From assembly GCA_039881145.1 (NCBI GenBank), contig JAYKKI010000074.1, positions 10,915,501 through 10,979,500 on the forward strand: a DNA stretch of 64,000 bases, read 5' to 3'. This document shows, in pieces, positions 12,611 through 26,769 of the stretch; the stretch's first letter is position 1, and each line of letters starts with the position of its first letter. This DNA is from Druceiella hillmani. Taxonomy: Eukaryota; Arthropoda; Insecta; Lepidoptera; Hepialidae. Below the pieces are notes generated by a model. It made no database searches and was not told where the DNA came from. It saw nothing but the letters and a program-made list of their open reading frames with translations. A program made the translations under genes and the position numbers.

Positions 12611-13659
12611 ATTATATTAATTACACAGGTAATATTTTTGTACCTATGCTAATATCATCATAAAAATATTGATATTTAGCACTTTAGAGATTTATTGTAT
12701 TTTATCAAATCAATTTCTAATACATAATAACATGGAAAAATGAAAATTAATTTTAACTTAACTAGGACAGGTGTTTCAGTGTAAATTAAGTGAAATATCT
12801 ACCATAAAACCAGCTGAAATTAGGACCCCACAACAATCTTAGAATGAAACGAAATCTCTTGAAATTTTAAAACTGGATACCTTTTATCGATTTACATAAT
12901 TATGCTTTTGGGGCAATTTATACTATATGAAACGTAATGACACCAGAAATAGATCATATTTGGGCTGATTTTTAATCTTAGTTTTAGCACTTCCAGTTTA
13001 CAGTCCGTTTACGCTTTTCTGTGTCAATAAGCATAAAAATTCTTGCAATCCAAACGATCTTATTTTCTCAATTTAGTTCTCTATGGCAAAGCAATAAATC
13101 TGTTATTAGCTTCGAATCGAGGTTTCTTGAAGGGAAAATAGCTTTTTAATAATTGGTGGAATTTTTTTTTTCGATACCCGTTATTCGAAACATAACTACT
13201 TTTATTTTGAAACATTTATATTATTTTCCTAATATATAGGATTGATTTTTATATATTAAAAGAGTAATTGAATATTGATAAATTAAAAACATGGTGTATC
13301 AAAATGTTTAAAATAATTTTTTAATGACCTGTCAATAAATCTAAGTCCCGATTTTCTTTTCAACTTTTCGTTCGTTAAAAAATAATGATTAAAGTAATAA
13401 ACATCAAACACGATGTCCACAAAAAAACGAATATTTTGTATTTAGAGTGTCTTCATCACTAACCATTTACCATTTTATTTTGTTCCAAGTGAAACAAAAA
13501 TAAACTATCAAGTTCGAGTAGAACTCGATACTAATAAACATTTTGTACATAATATTTCTCTTCAATTATTTACAAATATAAATTGTTCACAAAATAAATA
13601 TATTACTATATTTTGCAGGCATTAAAACATGGTCCGTGTTTGATAAATCATAGGATAAT
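12611..13659. other. Unassigned AT-rich sequence
   Basis: Nothing recognised between copy A and the next dispersed-repeat fragment. Confidence 0.5.
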
Positions 13660-13910
13660 TGCCATAGTTTTCTGTTAGTCATAAGAAAGCCTTTAAGTAA
13701 CACCCCACATTCTATTCAGGATTTTTAAAAAATGAGTACATTTCGGCCCTTTTAGAATGTTTTAGAAAAATTAGCCAGAAAAAAATGTGTGGGTTAATAA
13801 AATATATATGTCAAAATTTTAATTTTCTACGTTGCATAATTTCTAATAAAATCGGCTGTAACAGACGGACAGAGTGATACACGATTTATCTTTTAAAGAT
13901 TTATTTTTTC
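13660..13910 (+). repeat. Dispersed 'GGTTCCGT' repeat, plus-oriented fragment
   Basis: Ends with TCGGCTGTAACAGACGGACA, the reverse complement of the TGTCTGTCACAGC terminus seen in minus-oriented copies, preceded by CAAAATTTTAATTTTCTACG, the counterpart of the AAACTTGAAATT segment. TTTCGGCCCTTTTAGAATG lies further upstream. Confidence 0.5.
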
Positions 13911-16900
13911 ATTTTGAGCTATGGAAGGTTGAAAGTATCAGCCTAAACTCAAAAATGTTATTACTTATATCCCATACTCAATAATGTTATTAGTATATTC
14001 ATAGCTTAAAATATGCGTTTTTTAATCGTAATAGGGCATCTTTTACGATTGTCATCCATTGACATTAGCATGGCGCTTGGTTACCTATAGTTGGTCGCCA
14101 GGTACCTATTATATTAGTATAAGCTTGAAATTCATTTTGAAGGGATATGATCCTCTCGTTTTATACAAGCTTATGCAAAAATCTAGAAAAAAACGTTAGA
14201 TAAGTTTGATGAGTAATTTCAAATGAAATTATATCGAATAATGTAACTTTATTAGTTTTAGAACTGTTAAAAAAAGGTCTAAATAAATATTTTATTTTTA
14301 ACATAACTCACTTTCAAGAGCTTAATCAGTAAGAAAATCACGAAGGTCTTTACGCTTTTTTTAATTTTTGGGTTAGTTAATATACTTTTGTAAGTATCAT
14401 ACCATTTTTTCCTCATGGGTATCCGAAATACCTTAATACATACGCACTGTATAATATATTTGTAAGTTCACTTGTTAGTGCAGTGAATGATGTGACGTAC
14501 ACAAGCGTGAAAATGATATGACTTGTGAAAGTTTTTTTTACAAGTAATAGTGTTTTTTGATAACATATGGATTAAAAAAGTTCCTCAGTACAGCGCTTAG
14601 CTAACATGATCGTTACACCTTAAATAAATAATTATGATGCTGTAACATAGACGAAGAGACAGACATCAAAAAATTTTAAGAGTCCCGTTTTGCATCATTT
14701 GATTACAAAATATTAAGTACTAATTTACTCAATGATGTTATAGAGCCAGTCTTACTGCATACATTTATCATATTACCATTGAAAAGAAACGACCACAACG
14801 TTCATGTTTAAGTACAAATTGAGTTTTTTACCAGACGTATAATGGAACCGGTGAAATAAGAAAAATATATAATGTAAGTAAAAGATAAAATATACTTATT
14901 TTACAACCATATATAGACGTAACGTTACAACTAACTTTAACTAAAAATACTTCTCACTAAAAAACTACAACCAATAATTTTTACGTCTTTTTTACTAAAA
15001 TTTAAGGTAACTAGGCCCATGCATGAGAGTATAAATGAAATTGATCGTTGGTTTAAATATACTTTCTTATTAACCACTTTAAATTATTTAAGTATTACCA
15101 AAGAATAAATCAAAGTCAATAATATTTTCATTTGCCAGTTATTAGTTTTTTATCTGAGGTCCCTGAGGAGGAGTCCCTGAAATGACTTCATTAAAACAGA
15201 ATGCAGAACATAAGTTTGATCATGATCTGCATTCCAAATTTTAATGTGTATGGAATGTATCTTCGAAAGAGTAAACTAAAATTCAGTAAGAGTGAGGTAG
15301 AAAGTATGCTGCTGATAACTGGAGTTCAGATCGCTTCAGGTCGTGCATTCACATATATGCAAGAGATCGACAAAACATCATATAGTGTTGGACTAATGAC
15401 CCTATTACAAGGATAATAGCGATGTTATCGTATTGGAAAAATAAAGGAAATGAGCCCATTGAACGTCTCCTTTAATCATCAATCACTTTGACAACACAGA
15501 ACAAATGCCATTTTTAATTAGTTGAAGCGATAACAACATAACAAAAAGTGCTAAGTAAGAATAGAACGCGTACTATGAAGGTTTCGTACCAATTTATTTA
15601 CTTGAAAATATTTACAGGGCTTTTCTAATTAAACTATCACAAATATTAGTTTTTCGCATCGTATATTGACTATCACATGTTTAGTAGGCGTGAAAACCTA
15701 CAAGAAAACCTTCACACAAAATTAGAAATGAACCAATTAGTCAAACTGTGATCTTGAAACTACCATATAAGTTTTAAGGATCAGTAAAACCTAATGTTTT
15801 ATATTTATAAATAAAAAATTTTAAAGGTCCACTTTTTTGTTGAACGAATACAAAATATTTGAAATTTGTTCACCATGTTCCTATTTTAAAGGATAATACC
15901 CTAAAAATAGATATATGTTGAATATTTTTTTATTATTTTTTACTCTTTCCTGATTTCGATTTGGTGAGTTGTTTCTTTTTTTTACGTTCTAAGAAATAGC
16001 AGTTGTTATTTCAATTATATTTTATTTCTAAAATTTCAAATCCATTTTTGCCATTCTCCTTTAATTAAAATATTATTTTCTTTCTACTTATTCGTGATGA
16101 AAAAAAAATAGTTTAAGATTAAATTATTTTTGAGCAAGAAGATTCGAATGTAAAATTTTTCTTAAACAATTGAACTACAAAACATCAACGGACTAATAAT
16201 AGATTACACGCCGTTAGGAAATAACAGAAATCATCAGTTAAAACATAAGTAAACGAAGTTGGATATTGCACGACCACTTGAAGTTTTCTTAGTTATTTTA
16301 TTTGTACGTAGTCATTTTTTTACTGTGCACTACGAACATTGCTGATCATGTTTTAAGTTATACTGGATTGGAATAAAGATACCATGACTACATAAATTTT
16401 TGGATAATAATGACGTTCGGTTAGGGGGCTGTTCAAAAATGCTTCAATGATTGCTTTTTCGTTTCTATCTGAGAGTCTAACTACTTCATCTCTCTAAAAT
16501 TTTGAAATTCCCGTGCAATTCCCATACAAATTCACATTCCCTTTTTACACTTTCAAAATAAAATTTTGAAAAATCCTTTTCCTTTCGAAATATCTTTAAT
16601 TCCAGTGAACACCTAAGAGTTAGCAGCAGGTTTTAAATTTAAATTTTTAGGCTTTATGGACTTTGATAAATAAATAGATTTTTGAAAAGATGCACCGCCA
16701 TAAATTCTAAAATAAAAAAATATAGATAGATATGTATATATGAAGTAATGGCGCAAAATAAAAAAATAACAGTGTGTTATTAAAAAATAACAACTTCATA
16801 TCGAAATAATGCACGAAAACGTTTCATAATGTTTTGTTAGCATTTAAAAAATGTGAAGAGTCGAACTTATAAAAAAAAATTCGAAAATTATTACCTTTAG

Positions 16901-17269
16901 ATAAAAAATGAAACGTGAACTCTTTTAGGCAGAGTTATTAAAATTATAGTTTTGTAGTAATGGGTTCATCATTAATTAAACATTTGCATGGTTTGGTACA
17001 GCATAATAACATAAACCTGCTTACAGTTTTGGCCATTTTTTCTTAATTTTTTTGACACGTTATTTTTTACTATTGCTCGAGAAATTTTTGATATCGAAAC
17101 TAAAATATATAAATTTACTTATATATTACATTTAAATATATTATATCTCATTTTTTTATAACTACGCAACCATCATAACATCTTTTTCGATTACAATTTG
17201 GTCCGTGTTTGTTTAAATTTTTATTTAAGAGTGCGCGTATATTATTTAATTTTGACAATGATTTTTAGC
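13911..17269. other. Unassigned AT-rich sequence
   Basis: A 71-codon frame on the plus strand at 15,201-15,416 has a less AT-driven composition (VQIASGRAFTYMQEIDKTSY) than its surroundings but matches no family I know. Near 15,160 the word GTCCCTGA occurs twice 15 bases apart. Nothing else supported. Confidence 0.4.
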
Positions 17270-17660
17270 ATTATGTCTCCTCAAAAAGGAAAACGAAACT
17301 CCTATAAAATCACTTACGAATCTCTAGATCTGTCTATTATTGCCGTTTTTTTTTCAAAAACAGCTTGACGCAGAAACTTGAAATTGTAATAAAACGTATC
17401 AACCTGCACAGTTTTTAGGAGGACAGATTTTAGGAGATGAAAGCTTTGAACTTCTGAAAAATTTCAAACAATTTTTTCAACTCAATGTTTCAGAACATTA
17501 TTTTTAAAATATTAGATATGCAGAAAAAGTTCTTCACCCCTTATTTTCGAATTATTCAATTTAAAAATTTAAAAAGATATGGGTTTTTAGTAGCCCACGT
17601 AAAGTTTGTAGGAAAGCTACAGATATGACTTTGGATGTCATATTTTTTTAAAATATTCAC
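17270..17660 (-). repeat. Dispersed 'GGTTCCGT' repeat, minus-oriented copy, fairly complete
   Basis: In order on the plus strand: CTCAAAAAGGAAAACGAAAC, ACTCCTATAAAATCACTTAC, CAGCTTGACGCAGAAACTTG, AACCTGCACAG, TTCACCCCTTATTTTCGAA, then GCCCACGTAAAGTTTGTAGG. The same order of words recurs in the copies at 23.9, 26.4, 26.8, 49.3 and 51.4 kb, and in reverse in the plus-oriented copies. Confidence 0.7.
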
Positions 17661-20600
17661 TATGTTTTTACATCTGAAAGATGTAGTTGCCAATATGTTT
17701 TTTCCATATTCCGAACCGATGACTTTAGATTCTACGTTTTATTATATTTGTCAGCATGTCTCATTGCTTCCTGCTGATAAAACTGAAAATATTATCGGTG
17801 ATAGAACAGCAATTCAATTACGAGTTATTTCAAAGGGATGTCGACTGAGGATTTCAATGAAATCTGAGCAACAAACTACAATTTAATGTGTGTATTTAAT
17901 TTAATGGTGAGTATTCATGTTTACGTGTATTAGTCAAAAAAGAATATTATCCGTGCGGGACGTGGCACATCCACATGTATTGTCAACCATCTAACATTCC
18001 ATGATCATTAAAACCTCTCAGAAGACCTACAGGGAGCTAGGGTTAGTTATGGGGTATTCCCATGATTTCAATGAGATTGCTTGTATTTTGAATTTGTCAA
18101 AATTTTTAGTCCATAATATCCTTGAAATCAATTCACTCGTTTAATCTCCGCGTGAAGTAATTTACATTTTATGTTGGAGAATATTTAAAAAAAATTAAGA
18201 GATTTTTATATAAAAGAATGTACGATCCATATCCTCGTTTATTACCTTCGGATTTTAAAATTGGTGTGGTCGGATAAAATTAATTTCAACTCCGACAGGC
18301 ATTGCTTTTCTTTATTTATTTCTTTAATAATATATCCTTTGAATATCCACGGTGTATCTCAATAATTCGAGTTAACGACGCGGGGAACTACTCCAAGATG
18401 TAAGTAGAGCATCGTAATTGCCTGTCGACAACGAAAAGCTTCCAAGGTTGGCACAACTTCGTAAGGGAATATTTTTTTGCCCAATATAACACACGAGGCT
18501 TATGTTTAAAACCTAAATACAGTTTGTCTTTCCAGGCCATGTGAGGTTAAAATTATTGGACTTTCTCATTTTTTACCATCAGTTATTTGAATTTTTCCTA
18601 CATCTTAAAAATATTAAGTTTTGAATTTTCGCCGAAACAATTATGATCCTTAAATAAAATATGTTACATACAAAGGTTCGGTATGCACTAGGTACATAAA
18701 ATTATATAAAACTAAACAGAATTTAAACGAAATTATTTTCAAATATTATTATTATTTTTCATTATGCCAGTGTGCTGTCTGGTACTTCTTTCACAGCAGT
18801 AAAATATTGTGATTTTTCCAATAATAGTACGATTTAGAATATAATTGTTCCCTAATCTTAAGTAAGTATATAAGTATATATTCGATTATAATTTCAAAGT
18901 CTTACGACATGGAATCAGATCAGTAATTAGAAATATTTAAATATTTTTTTTTTGCGTCTAACATAAAATCATCGTAAAGAAGAAATTACAAAATAAAATT
19001 GTAATTTATTTTAACATAACCGTAACTCATAATTTATATTAGTCATAATTATTTTGGAAAGAATTACGATTCAAATAATAATTTAAAGGAAAGTCTATTA
19101 TATTATACACCTGATACACCTAATTCAATATTTAAAATGCATGACTGGAATATTTTGTGATACTCAGGTCATGGGGCATTCATGTCTCACTTAATGATTT
19201 GTTTTACGTAATAAGTTGGAGTTAAGTTCCGAAAGTGATATTTCTTTTTTGTTAACGAGAATTTCATTCAGTCTTTAAGATCGCCTTGTAAACCTATAAA
19301 TAATTACCCTCTCTATTTTTACGTGTGTTTATATACGGCAATTACATCCAAATTTGCACTCTTTATGTATTTATTTTGCACCGATTTCAATTGTTAAATT
19401 TACAGAAAAAAATAACCCAAGTAACTGAGTTCAATACCAAGTAAGCATTAATGGAAAATATATTAATAGACTGATATTACTAATAGAAAATTATAATAAA
19501 GAAACTAGTATTATTGTTTTTTCTTAGACGGCCAGGACCTGGTCTCCGAGTGGAAGCGCCCATCTGAAAATTTATGTACACGTTTTAGATGGCAGACTAA
19601 CGAAAGTGCAGCTGACGGGCCACAGCACACTGATAAAAGTAATAAGACTACAATATGAACCCCTTCAGTTAGAATACTGTCTAAAGTTTTGAAAAAAAAT
19701 TGAGTAAATCAGCCCCAATTTATACAGTTCAAAGTCCGATAAGTGACTAATTAGAAAGTGTTTTTATAGGCTGTCGCGATGCACAACTCGCACATGCCGA
19801 GAAGAGCAGTAAGTTCCTAATTGAATTGAAAACAACACATTTAGCATTAAGATAATCTTCAACGATTGAACTATGGAACACTATGCTCCATTTTTCCTAA
19901 CAAAATTTTCTTATTAAAAATAAAACGGTAACATTTCTCGAAATTCACTCAACATAAATTGTCGTCAGTCCCTTATTAGAGTTTGGGTGATATTCGAATG
20001 AAGCGAGCACCAGCCATCCCAATAGCGACTAGTATAATTATATGAATATAACATTTTTAACAAGATCTAAAGTCCATAAAATATCAAATTGCCCATGAAA
20101 TATTACCATATTCAATTTGTATGAAGATAATAGAATTCAAAAACATTTCTTTGGCTATATTTTGAAGGCAATAAACTATTTCTGCTCTTTTGTTTATAGT
20201 GTCCACATAACTTACCATCAATACCTCCATTCAAATGTAATTTTAACTCATTTACTTCCTAGAAATGAATTCTCTTATCGTCCGCCATTCCTAGATTTTT
20301 TCTCCCATTGTGTCCATTGAAATATTTACTCAATCTGACTTTTGTCCTAAGTCACTTTTATCATTTACTTTCATCTCACGTTACATTTTTCATTCAAAAT
20401 TACGTCACTTTTATCACTCACGTTATCTTATCCCATCTGACATTTATCATTCACATTATTTTTATTCCGCCCAATGGTATTTTTGAGAGGCAAATAATAA
20501 TTGCCCAGTAATTTCTCTTATAAGTCTGACAATAATTTGAGATATTTTACTTGTGAAAAAAATTATTTTTATGAAAATTAAATAAATAGTATTTATAAAC

Positions 20601-23121
20601 ATATAAAACTTTATATATTCATTCCTATTTCTCCACTTATTTCTTTCATGACAATGTAATCCATTTAGTTACAAATGCTAATTTTAGCTTAATACTACAG
20701 CATTATTTACAAATCTGTCTGTTATTTTTATTTAATTAAATTAATGTTACTTTTTGTATTCAATTTACCTAAATACTAAACTAATTTATTTAAAATAATA
20801 ACTAAAGTGGGAAAATTTAAATTTTAGGCGTAGATACAAAATATGTAATTATTCATCAAAGACAATTCTCGAAGTTAAAGCTTTTCTCTGTAGCAAAGTT
20901 TAGTGCCCTTATAATGTTTCTGTTCGCAACACAACTTGAATATTAGAAGGATAACTTGATATGACGCGATGGGCGGAAAATCGAATGTGGTACGATTATT
21001 TAAAATGTTACACACACAGGTTTTATAAGAGTATATTCTTGATAAAACAAAATACTTTGATAATTTATTTACAATGCAATTAGATTATTGCAATGCATGT
21101 TTTTGTTGATTTTCTGGAAAAACTAAATTTCATAAAGTATGTCGTCTGTATTTGGATTCTGTATTAAGTCAATATCATAGTAATCATATCAAATTACTAA
21201 TCATTCATAAATTTATATAGATATTTTTAATTTAAATTTTCTTGAAAATTTGTAGACTCGAAAATTTCGTGGAAAGCTTTCACGGCTATTTAATTTTGTT
21301 AACAGTACCAGGTGGAGAGAGCATATGTCAATAATATTGTAAATTATTGTTTGCAAGTGATGACAAGATAACGAGAATAATGCATATAAAGTGCTGCTTT
21401 TGTTAAATTTTAATAAAATTAGAATAACCTGGTCGGAAAGTAATTTTCTTTTTCACTTTATAACGAACTAATTTTATCAATGAAAACCCAACACTTCATT
21501 TTACGCTACATTGTTAGTATCGCCTAAATTTCCTGTGGTCGACATATTTTTAATGTAGTTAATCTCCTTTCTCTAGTAAATATTCATAGGAATATTTATA
21601 ATTTTTCCAGGTTTTTCATCAAGGACGATAATCGCTTTATTTTGTTATTAAATAGATGGGTCATAATTAATTTCATTCCCTTGCGTAATGATTTCTGATT
21701 TATTAATAACGCATTTTTTAAAATTTCAATTCATGTGAGGGCAAATCTAAAATATTAACGTAATTATGGATATATTGACATTCTATTTCTTCTGTACCTC
21801 ATTTTTTATGTTTTTTGAGGGTCGGCGTTCCTCATCTTAATGCACCATTTGTTGGTGTAATTTAGTCATGCCCACATGTAGTACCATCATTTTCAGGTTT
21901 CTTCTCACTTTTCTCATCCAGGTGGTTGTTGGTCTGTCACTAACCCTTGTGATGTATATAAAGCATAAAACTTTCCGTAGCAATGAAATAAATTTATTTC
22001 ATATTGATCCTTTTAAACTTAGATTTCAATACTGTTCCGAAAATTTTAAGGCAATAAATAATGAATATCTTGTTTCTATAAGTTGGATGATCATATCTCC
22101 ACAAATATAGTCATTATATGGTCAACATTTTTTTTATCAAATTGGGTAATATTTTATCGAAATTTAAAAGATAAAAAATTAGTGCAAGTTTCTTTTTTAC
22201 TTTGCTCAATTATTTTTTTGTGTTATTAATTTTGCAAATGCTACAAGTAATGATTTGAGGCATTTTAGATATTCGAATAAATGTGGGTAGGTAACTCGCT
22301 TATCGGCCGCGTGTACACAAAATAATTAGTAACATCTCTATCCCCATTAACGAAAACAGTATTATATCGTACATAATAGACTGATGTTAAATTTACAGAA
22401 AAACAAAATTCGCAGTTTTATTATACGGAAAACAAATATTGCCAGCTGCTCCAATTCTTTCATAAAGCTAAAGAATACAAGGGCAGTTAGCCTGAAGGAA
22501 AAAAATATAAAATTTGTTTAAATTTACACCAGTAATCTTTATTACATTTTTTTGCTTAATGACAGAGCAAAGAGTTAAGATACTGAAAACGTGAGCTTCA
22601 TAAACACAGAAGACAAATACACAGCAAATTTTATCCTCATATTTGCACGTAGCTAACATAGAATGTTTTTTATACATTTTTCCTAGCATAATTTTCTCTA
22701 GTCAGTGCAAGTGTCCGTAAATGATAATTAGACAGCTCGACAAAATGTACACATTTTAGTAATTTTATAGGATTTGGGACCGTTATAAGAGTGACTATTT
22801 TCCTCATATTTATTTAGCAATATTACCATATAATACGTCTGATAATCCCCTCATGTAGAGTCTTATCCTTAATTCTATTTTACGATAAAGAGATTTTACA
22901 TATTTAAAGAAAAATGTTTAATAAATAATTAAATGCATTTGAAATGCACTAAAACCTTGTTCTCGTTAAGTTAAAACTGATCATGTGAATGATCATGTGA
23001 TGAATTCATAAAATGTAAGGGTCCTTCGATTTTGTCAGTTAACCGAAATCATACTTATACAACCATACAAGTCAACATTTGCGTTATGCTACTAGTAAGA
23101 ACGCAAAGAAAAATAAAAGAA
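17661..23121. other. Long stretch without a recognisable gene
   Basis: Scattered short frames only. A slightly GC-richer block at 19,530-19,650 (GGTCTCCGAGTGGAAGCGCC) may be a decayed SINE, but no clear tRNA boxes are visible. A low-purity tandem repeat lies at 20,330-20,465 and is listed separately. Confidence 0.45.
20330..20465 (+). repeat. Degenerate minisatellite
   Basis: Repeated variants of TCACTTTTATCATTTAC, TTACATTTTTCATTCA, TCACTTTTATCACTCACGTT and TGACATTTATCATTCACATT follow each other with a period of about 20-40 bases. It yields a run of His/Phe/Thr-rich short frames that are not genes. Confidence 0.5.
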
Positions 23122-23880
23122 GGTATGAGTAGGCCAGTTACATATAGTCGGCAACAATATAATCTATTCTAGCGTTCTTTAGTGACGTCTTCGACATTAT
23201 ATCCCGAGTAACTTCATGAAAACTTTTGTGAGTATACGATAACATTACTTAATAATATTATAAGTAACTTTACTGCCTGACAAGTTACCCACTCCTCATT
23301 GGACGGATTAAAGTTCGTAAAACATGGAGTGTAGGGCGCAGCGCTCGCGTGATCCATTCTCACTAATCCTAGTTCGCAACTTGCTTGCTGTCAGTTTTGA
23401 GCTTATTTACAAACTTTGCTACAATGTGAGAATAACAAGCAAGCTCGGAGACATATCTGTTGTAATCCAGGTGTAGTTCATGAATTTCGGTTCATTTTAG
23501 AGACAAAGATCTAAATTTGCTTCATATTTATGGTTAAAACGTACTGCTATTTAAACTTACCACAATTTATATGAAGTTTCTTTTGAAATACTTTTTTTAA
23601 TAGTTTATTCAAAATATGTTAGCAGCTTTAACAATGTCGGGTTTTAATAAATCCTTCGAAAACTATAGGGACACCCTTGTCAACTAAAATGTTATTTTTG
23701 CTCGAATTGTATATTTGGCTTCCATATGAAATGGAAGTAATTTTGAGTCCGTTTTAAAATTTTTCTTAGCAAAGTGTTTTTATTGCTTTTCAGAAAAATG
23801 TTTATAAATTTAAATACACGATGTTTTCGAAGTGGATGTTCCATTTCGTCCCTTACATTTATATAATGCTTCTTTCACTA
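23122..23880 (-). repeat. Copy B of the large dispersed repeat
   Basis: Reverse-complement partner of copy A. The conserved core lies at about 23,235-23,460 and contains CCTCATTGGACGGATTAAAG, GCGTGATCCATT, CTTGCTTGCTGTCAG and CTCGGAGACATATC. It lacks the 60 bp insert seen in copy A. On its right it is followed directly by a minus-oriented copy of the other dispersed repeat (from about 23,900), whereas copy A is bordered by that family in the opposite relative orientation, so the two families inserted independently. Confidence 0.7.
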
Positions 23881-23894
23881 GGTTTTTCTATAAA

Positions 23895-24345
23895 TTATTC
23901 CTTATAGAATTCCGTAACCTAAAAAAAGGGGTTCTTATAAGTCACTTACGTATACGTCTATCACATTGGTTTTTCTCAAAGACCGGTTGATGCAGGAAGG
24001 GGAAATTTTACATAGTAACAAAGCTGTTAATTCAATAACTAATGTTCAAAAACAATTATATGGGAATTTTAAAAAGGGAGAGAGGAAGGAGAATAATTTT
24101 GTAAACTTGGAAAAATAAATTTTAACGTCACATAATTTTAATATCAATAATATATTGGGTATTGTTTGAAATCACAAATTTTTGAAAATATTTTTTTCAA
24201 AATGGTAAGTATTTTTTTAGTTGTACTGAAAAGCATACAACAATATGTCCCATGTCCATATTTTAGAAAGTTCTGTAATTAAAATTATGATAAAAAACAT
24301 GGTTTATAGGAGCTTACACAAAGTTTGTACGAGTAATATAACGAT
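23895..24345 (-). repeat. Dispersed 'GGTTCCGT' repeat, minus-oriented copy
   Basis: GGGGTTCTTATAAGTCACTT, then TATCACATTGGTTTTTCTCA and AAGACCGGTTGATGCAGGAA, with the far end GCTTACACAAAGTTTGTACG at about 24,313. Word order matches the copy at 17,270. Confidence 0.65.
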
Positions 24346-25459
24346 ATTTAAATGTATATGTTAGTAATGACTTACGATAAATAAAGTAATTTCACTTCAA
24401 ATAAGATAGAAACCCTCTATTCGCCAGCCAAACTAGTAATTGACCGGTTTTAAACGCTTTCATGATGTATTTTTTCGACATATTTTTATGATCTAAATTG
24501 TTATTTAGAATATAATATTGCAAGGTTAGAACATTTATTGGTAACGAAGATAAATAAATGATAAAAAAGTGGAATGCAGCCATAGAAGTGTACCTATTAT
24601 CAATTAATACTACGCAGTGCTACAAATCTGGAAAAGGTCGGGTCTGCGTAACAACTAACTGGAAGGAGCTGGGCCTGTTTCACTTATCCCGAAGGTTACC
24701 GATGATATACGAAAGTATAAAAATATTTAGGGCGTTCATAAAACAAATTAATTACAACCAAATAATAAAATAAAGATTCATCTAGCGGCCGAAGGCGAAC
24801 GTGACTTGTGATTATTGAGCTGTTTTTTAAGTAATTTTAAGTTATTGGACTTTATATACAAACTCAATTTTTCTGATTTTTCCTAAGGTATACACTCTAT
24901 GTGAAAATTTAACGTCAACGGAATAAATTTCCTAAAAAAATATTTTTACTTCAAGTTAATTAACTAGTAATAAAAAATATTAGACGGCCATGAATCTAGG
25001 AAATGGTTTGCCACTTTGGAAACTTTGTTGATATAATTTGACATAATTTTAAATTCCAAAAATGATGTTTAACAATTAGCTGTCTATATACATTTTTTGG
25101 CTGACGGTAAGTCTAAAACTACACAAAACTCCATTTTTTAATTTATGTCAGTGATTAGACCACATACTTAGTTTTTTATTAATGGAAGGGAGGTAATCTG
25201 ATAAAATAAAAAAAAAATATGAATGCCTATTCGAGAATATCTTTTCTTCTCCAATTTTACGTACAATTTATTCTAAATTCAGAATCACTAAATAAATTCT
25301 GAAATTACTTTTTTGACCCTCGAGGTTAAACCATAGGTACCGACTTTTTTATTTAATGGAACAAGTTTTTCTTCTATATTTTTGAACTACTATTCTATGT
25401 ATGTATGAACTACTACTCATGATCTAATATTCTTACCATATTTATAAGGGTGCTCCTTG
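24346..25459. other. Unassigned sequence
   Basis: Includes a 71-codon plus-strand frame (24,558-24,773) with mixed composition (SGKGRVCVTTNWKELGLFHL) that I could not assign to any family; its surroundings show no splice signals I would trust. Otherwise AT-rich filler. Confidence 0.35.
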
Positions 25460-25665
25460 CCCCCTACCGGTGAGCTATGCGCACCTCTGTATTAAGGTAT
25501 ATAGCACCCTGTGTTAAGTTGAGTAATGTACCCAGCATGTGAGAGTTTTTGTCCAGGTTTCTTAATCCTATGACCGTCAGGATATATTGCTCAAACATAG
25601 GGAGTTTGAGGTTGATTGGTATACTAACAACTTCACTGAGTGTATCCATAGCTACTCGCACTAAT
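25460..25665 (-). pseudogene. Possible LINE (RTE/BovB-like) reverse transcriptase scrap
   Basis: A 65-codon frame reads SIPINLKLPMFEQYILTVIG and continues to LGTLLNLTQGAIYLNTEVR. In RTE-type non-LTR retrotransposons the end of the RT domain reads approximately 'IP..LK.K(V/L)F.QC(V/I)LPV(M/L)TYG.ETW' followed by 'TQRAMER.MLG'. The match is positional and partial, with apparent frameshifts after the ILPV-like stretch. No other part of a LINE is recognisable in the flanks. It could be chance, but the order of the two blocks favours a remnant. Confidence 0.4.
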
Positions 25666-26375
25666 TATATACATTGTTGGGTTTTGCTAAACTAGTAAAT
25701 TCCGGAAAAAATCTATTTAATATAGTTTAATATATTTGGAAAATGTTTCTTAAATTTATTCCATTTTATCATTTTTGATTATTTTCTTGTCAATAAATAT
25801 CAAATTAAAGAACTTTTAAAAAATACTGTTTTGAAATTGTATTGATTAGTATAAGCATGATGATTGTTATGGTAACTATTATAAGCATAAAGATTGCTCA
25901 TGTTCTTGAATGAAATATGTACAAAAGAAGTTTTCCTTGTACCATACGTACTTGTTTGATATGTTTGAACATACTATGTTCTTATAAAATATTTGACTTA
26001 AATAAATTAGTTTCAATTCAATTTGTCTGTGTGTTTCTAATTACCTATTATGTGACCAATGTAGCTTAATACTAAAGCAAGTCTAAAATTTAAAACCTTT
26101 AAATAAATAGTCATTATATACAGATTTCGAATTGTAACGTACAGGCAACCGAATATATGTATATATGTATAGATCCCAAGCAGCTTAATCAAAGAGTATT
26201 CGTTTGACCCTGAAGAAATATATCTGCAGTAACCATTATTATGAGCAAGCACACAATACGTATTCTTATAGTATAGCTTATAATTTTTGTGCGTTGTGAC
26301 TGTGTCAATTAATAGCGTAATACAATTTAGCGCGTTTGAACTAAAGCACACGTATTTTGTGTATAGGCGATATGA
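25666..26375. other. Unassigned sequence with a spurious long frame
   Basis: A 115-codon minus-strand frame (26,037-26,384) is rich in Tyr/Ile/Asn/Leu, as expected of AT-rich noncoding DNA, and runs into a dispersed-repeat end. I do not consider it a gene. Confidence 0.5.
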
Positions 26376-26760
26376 GTTCCTCAAAAGGAAAAACGGAACC
26401 TTCGATAAGATTCTGATTCTGACTCAAAATGACGTGAGTTAGAAATTTGGAATGGCATTATCATAGTTATAAAGTATGTTCCCTCGTATATTTTAAGGGT
26501 AATTAAATAAGCCAAAAAATTTAAAATTTCATATATGAAATAAAAGAAAAAGTTTTTAATAGTTATAAGGATTTAAAAAATTGTGTTCTTAGTTTTAACT
26601 AGTATATCTTCAGATATACACTGAAACATAGCGAAAGAAATATGTGCTCAGCTACTTTATTTCCGAAACTACTAAATGTAAAATTATGACAAAAAAAAAC
26701 AAAAAACCTGTGCAAAGAATTCGGAACAACTATAGTAATGATTCTAGATGTTATAGTTTT
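26376..26760 (-). repeat. Dispersed 'GGTTCCGT' repeat, minus-oriented copy
   Basis: Begins GTTCCTCAAAAGGAAAAACG directly followed by GAACCTTCGATAAGATTC, the best preserved terminus of the family here. The internal GTATATCTTCAGATATACAC matches the copy at 49.5 kb. The TGTCTGTCACAG block is deleted in this copy. Confidence 0.65.
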
Positions 26761-26769
26761 TTTTAGAAT

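Noticed and set aside
26037..26384. 115-codon minus-strand frame
   Set aside because: Composition-driven and runs into a dispersed-repeat terminus.
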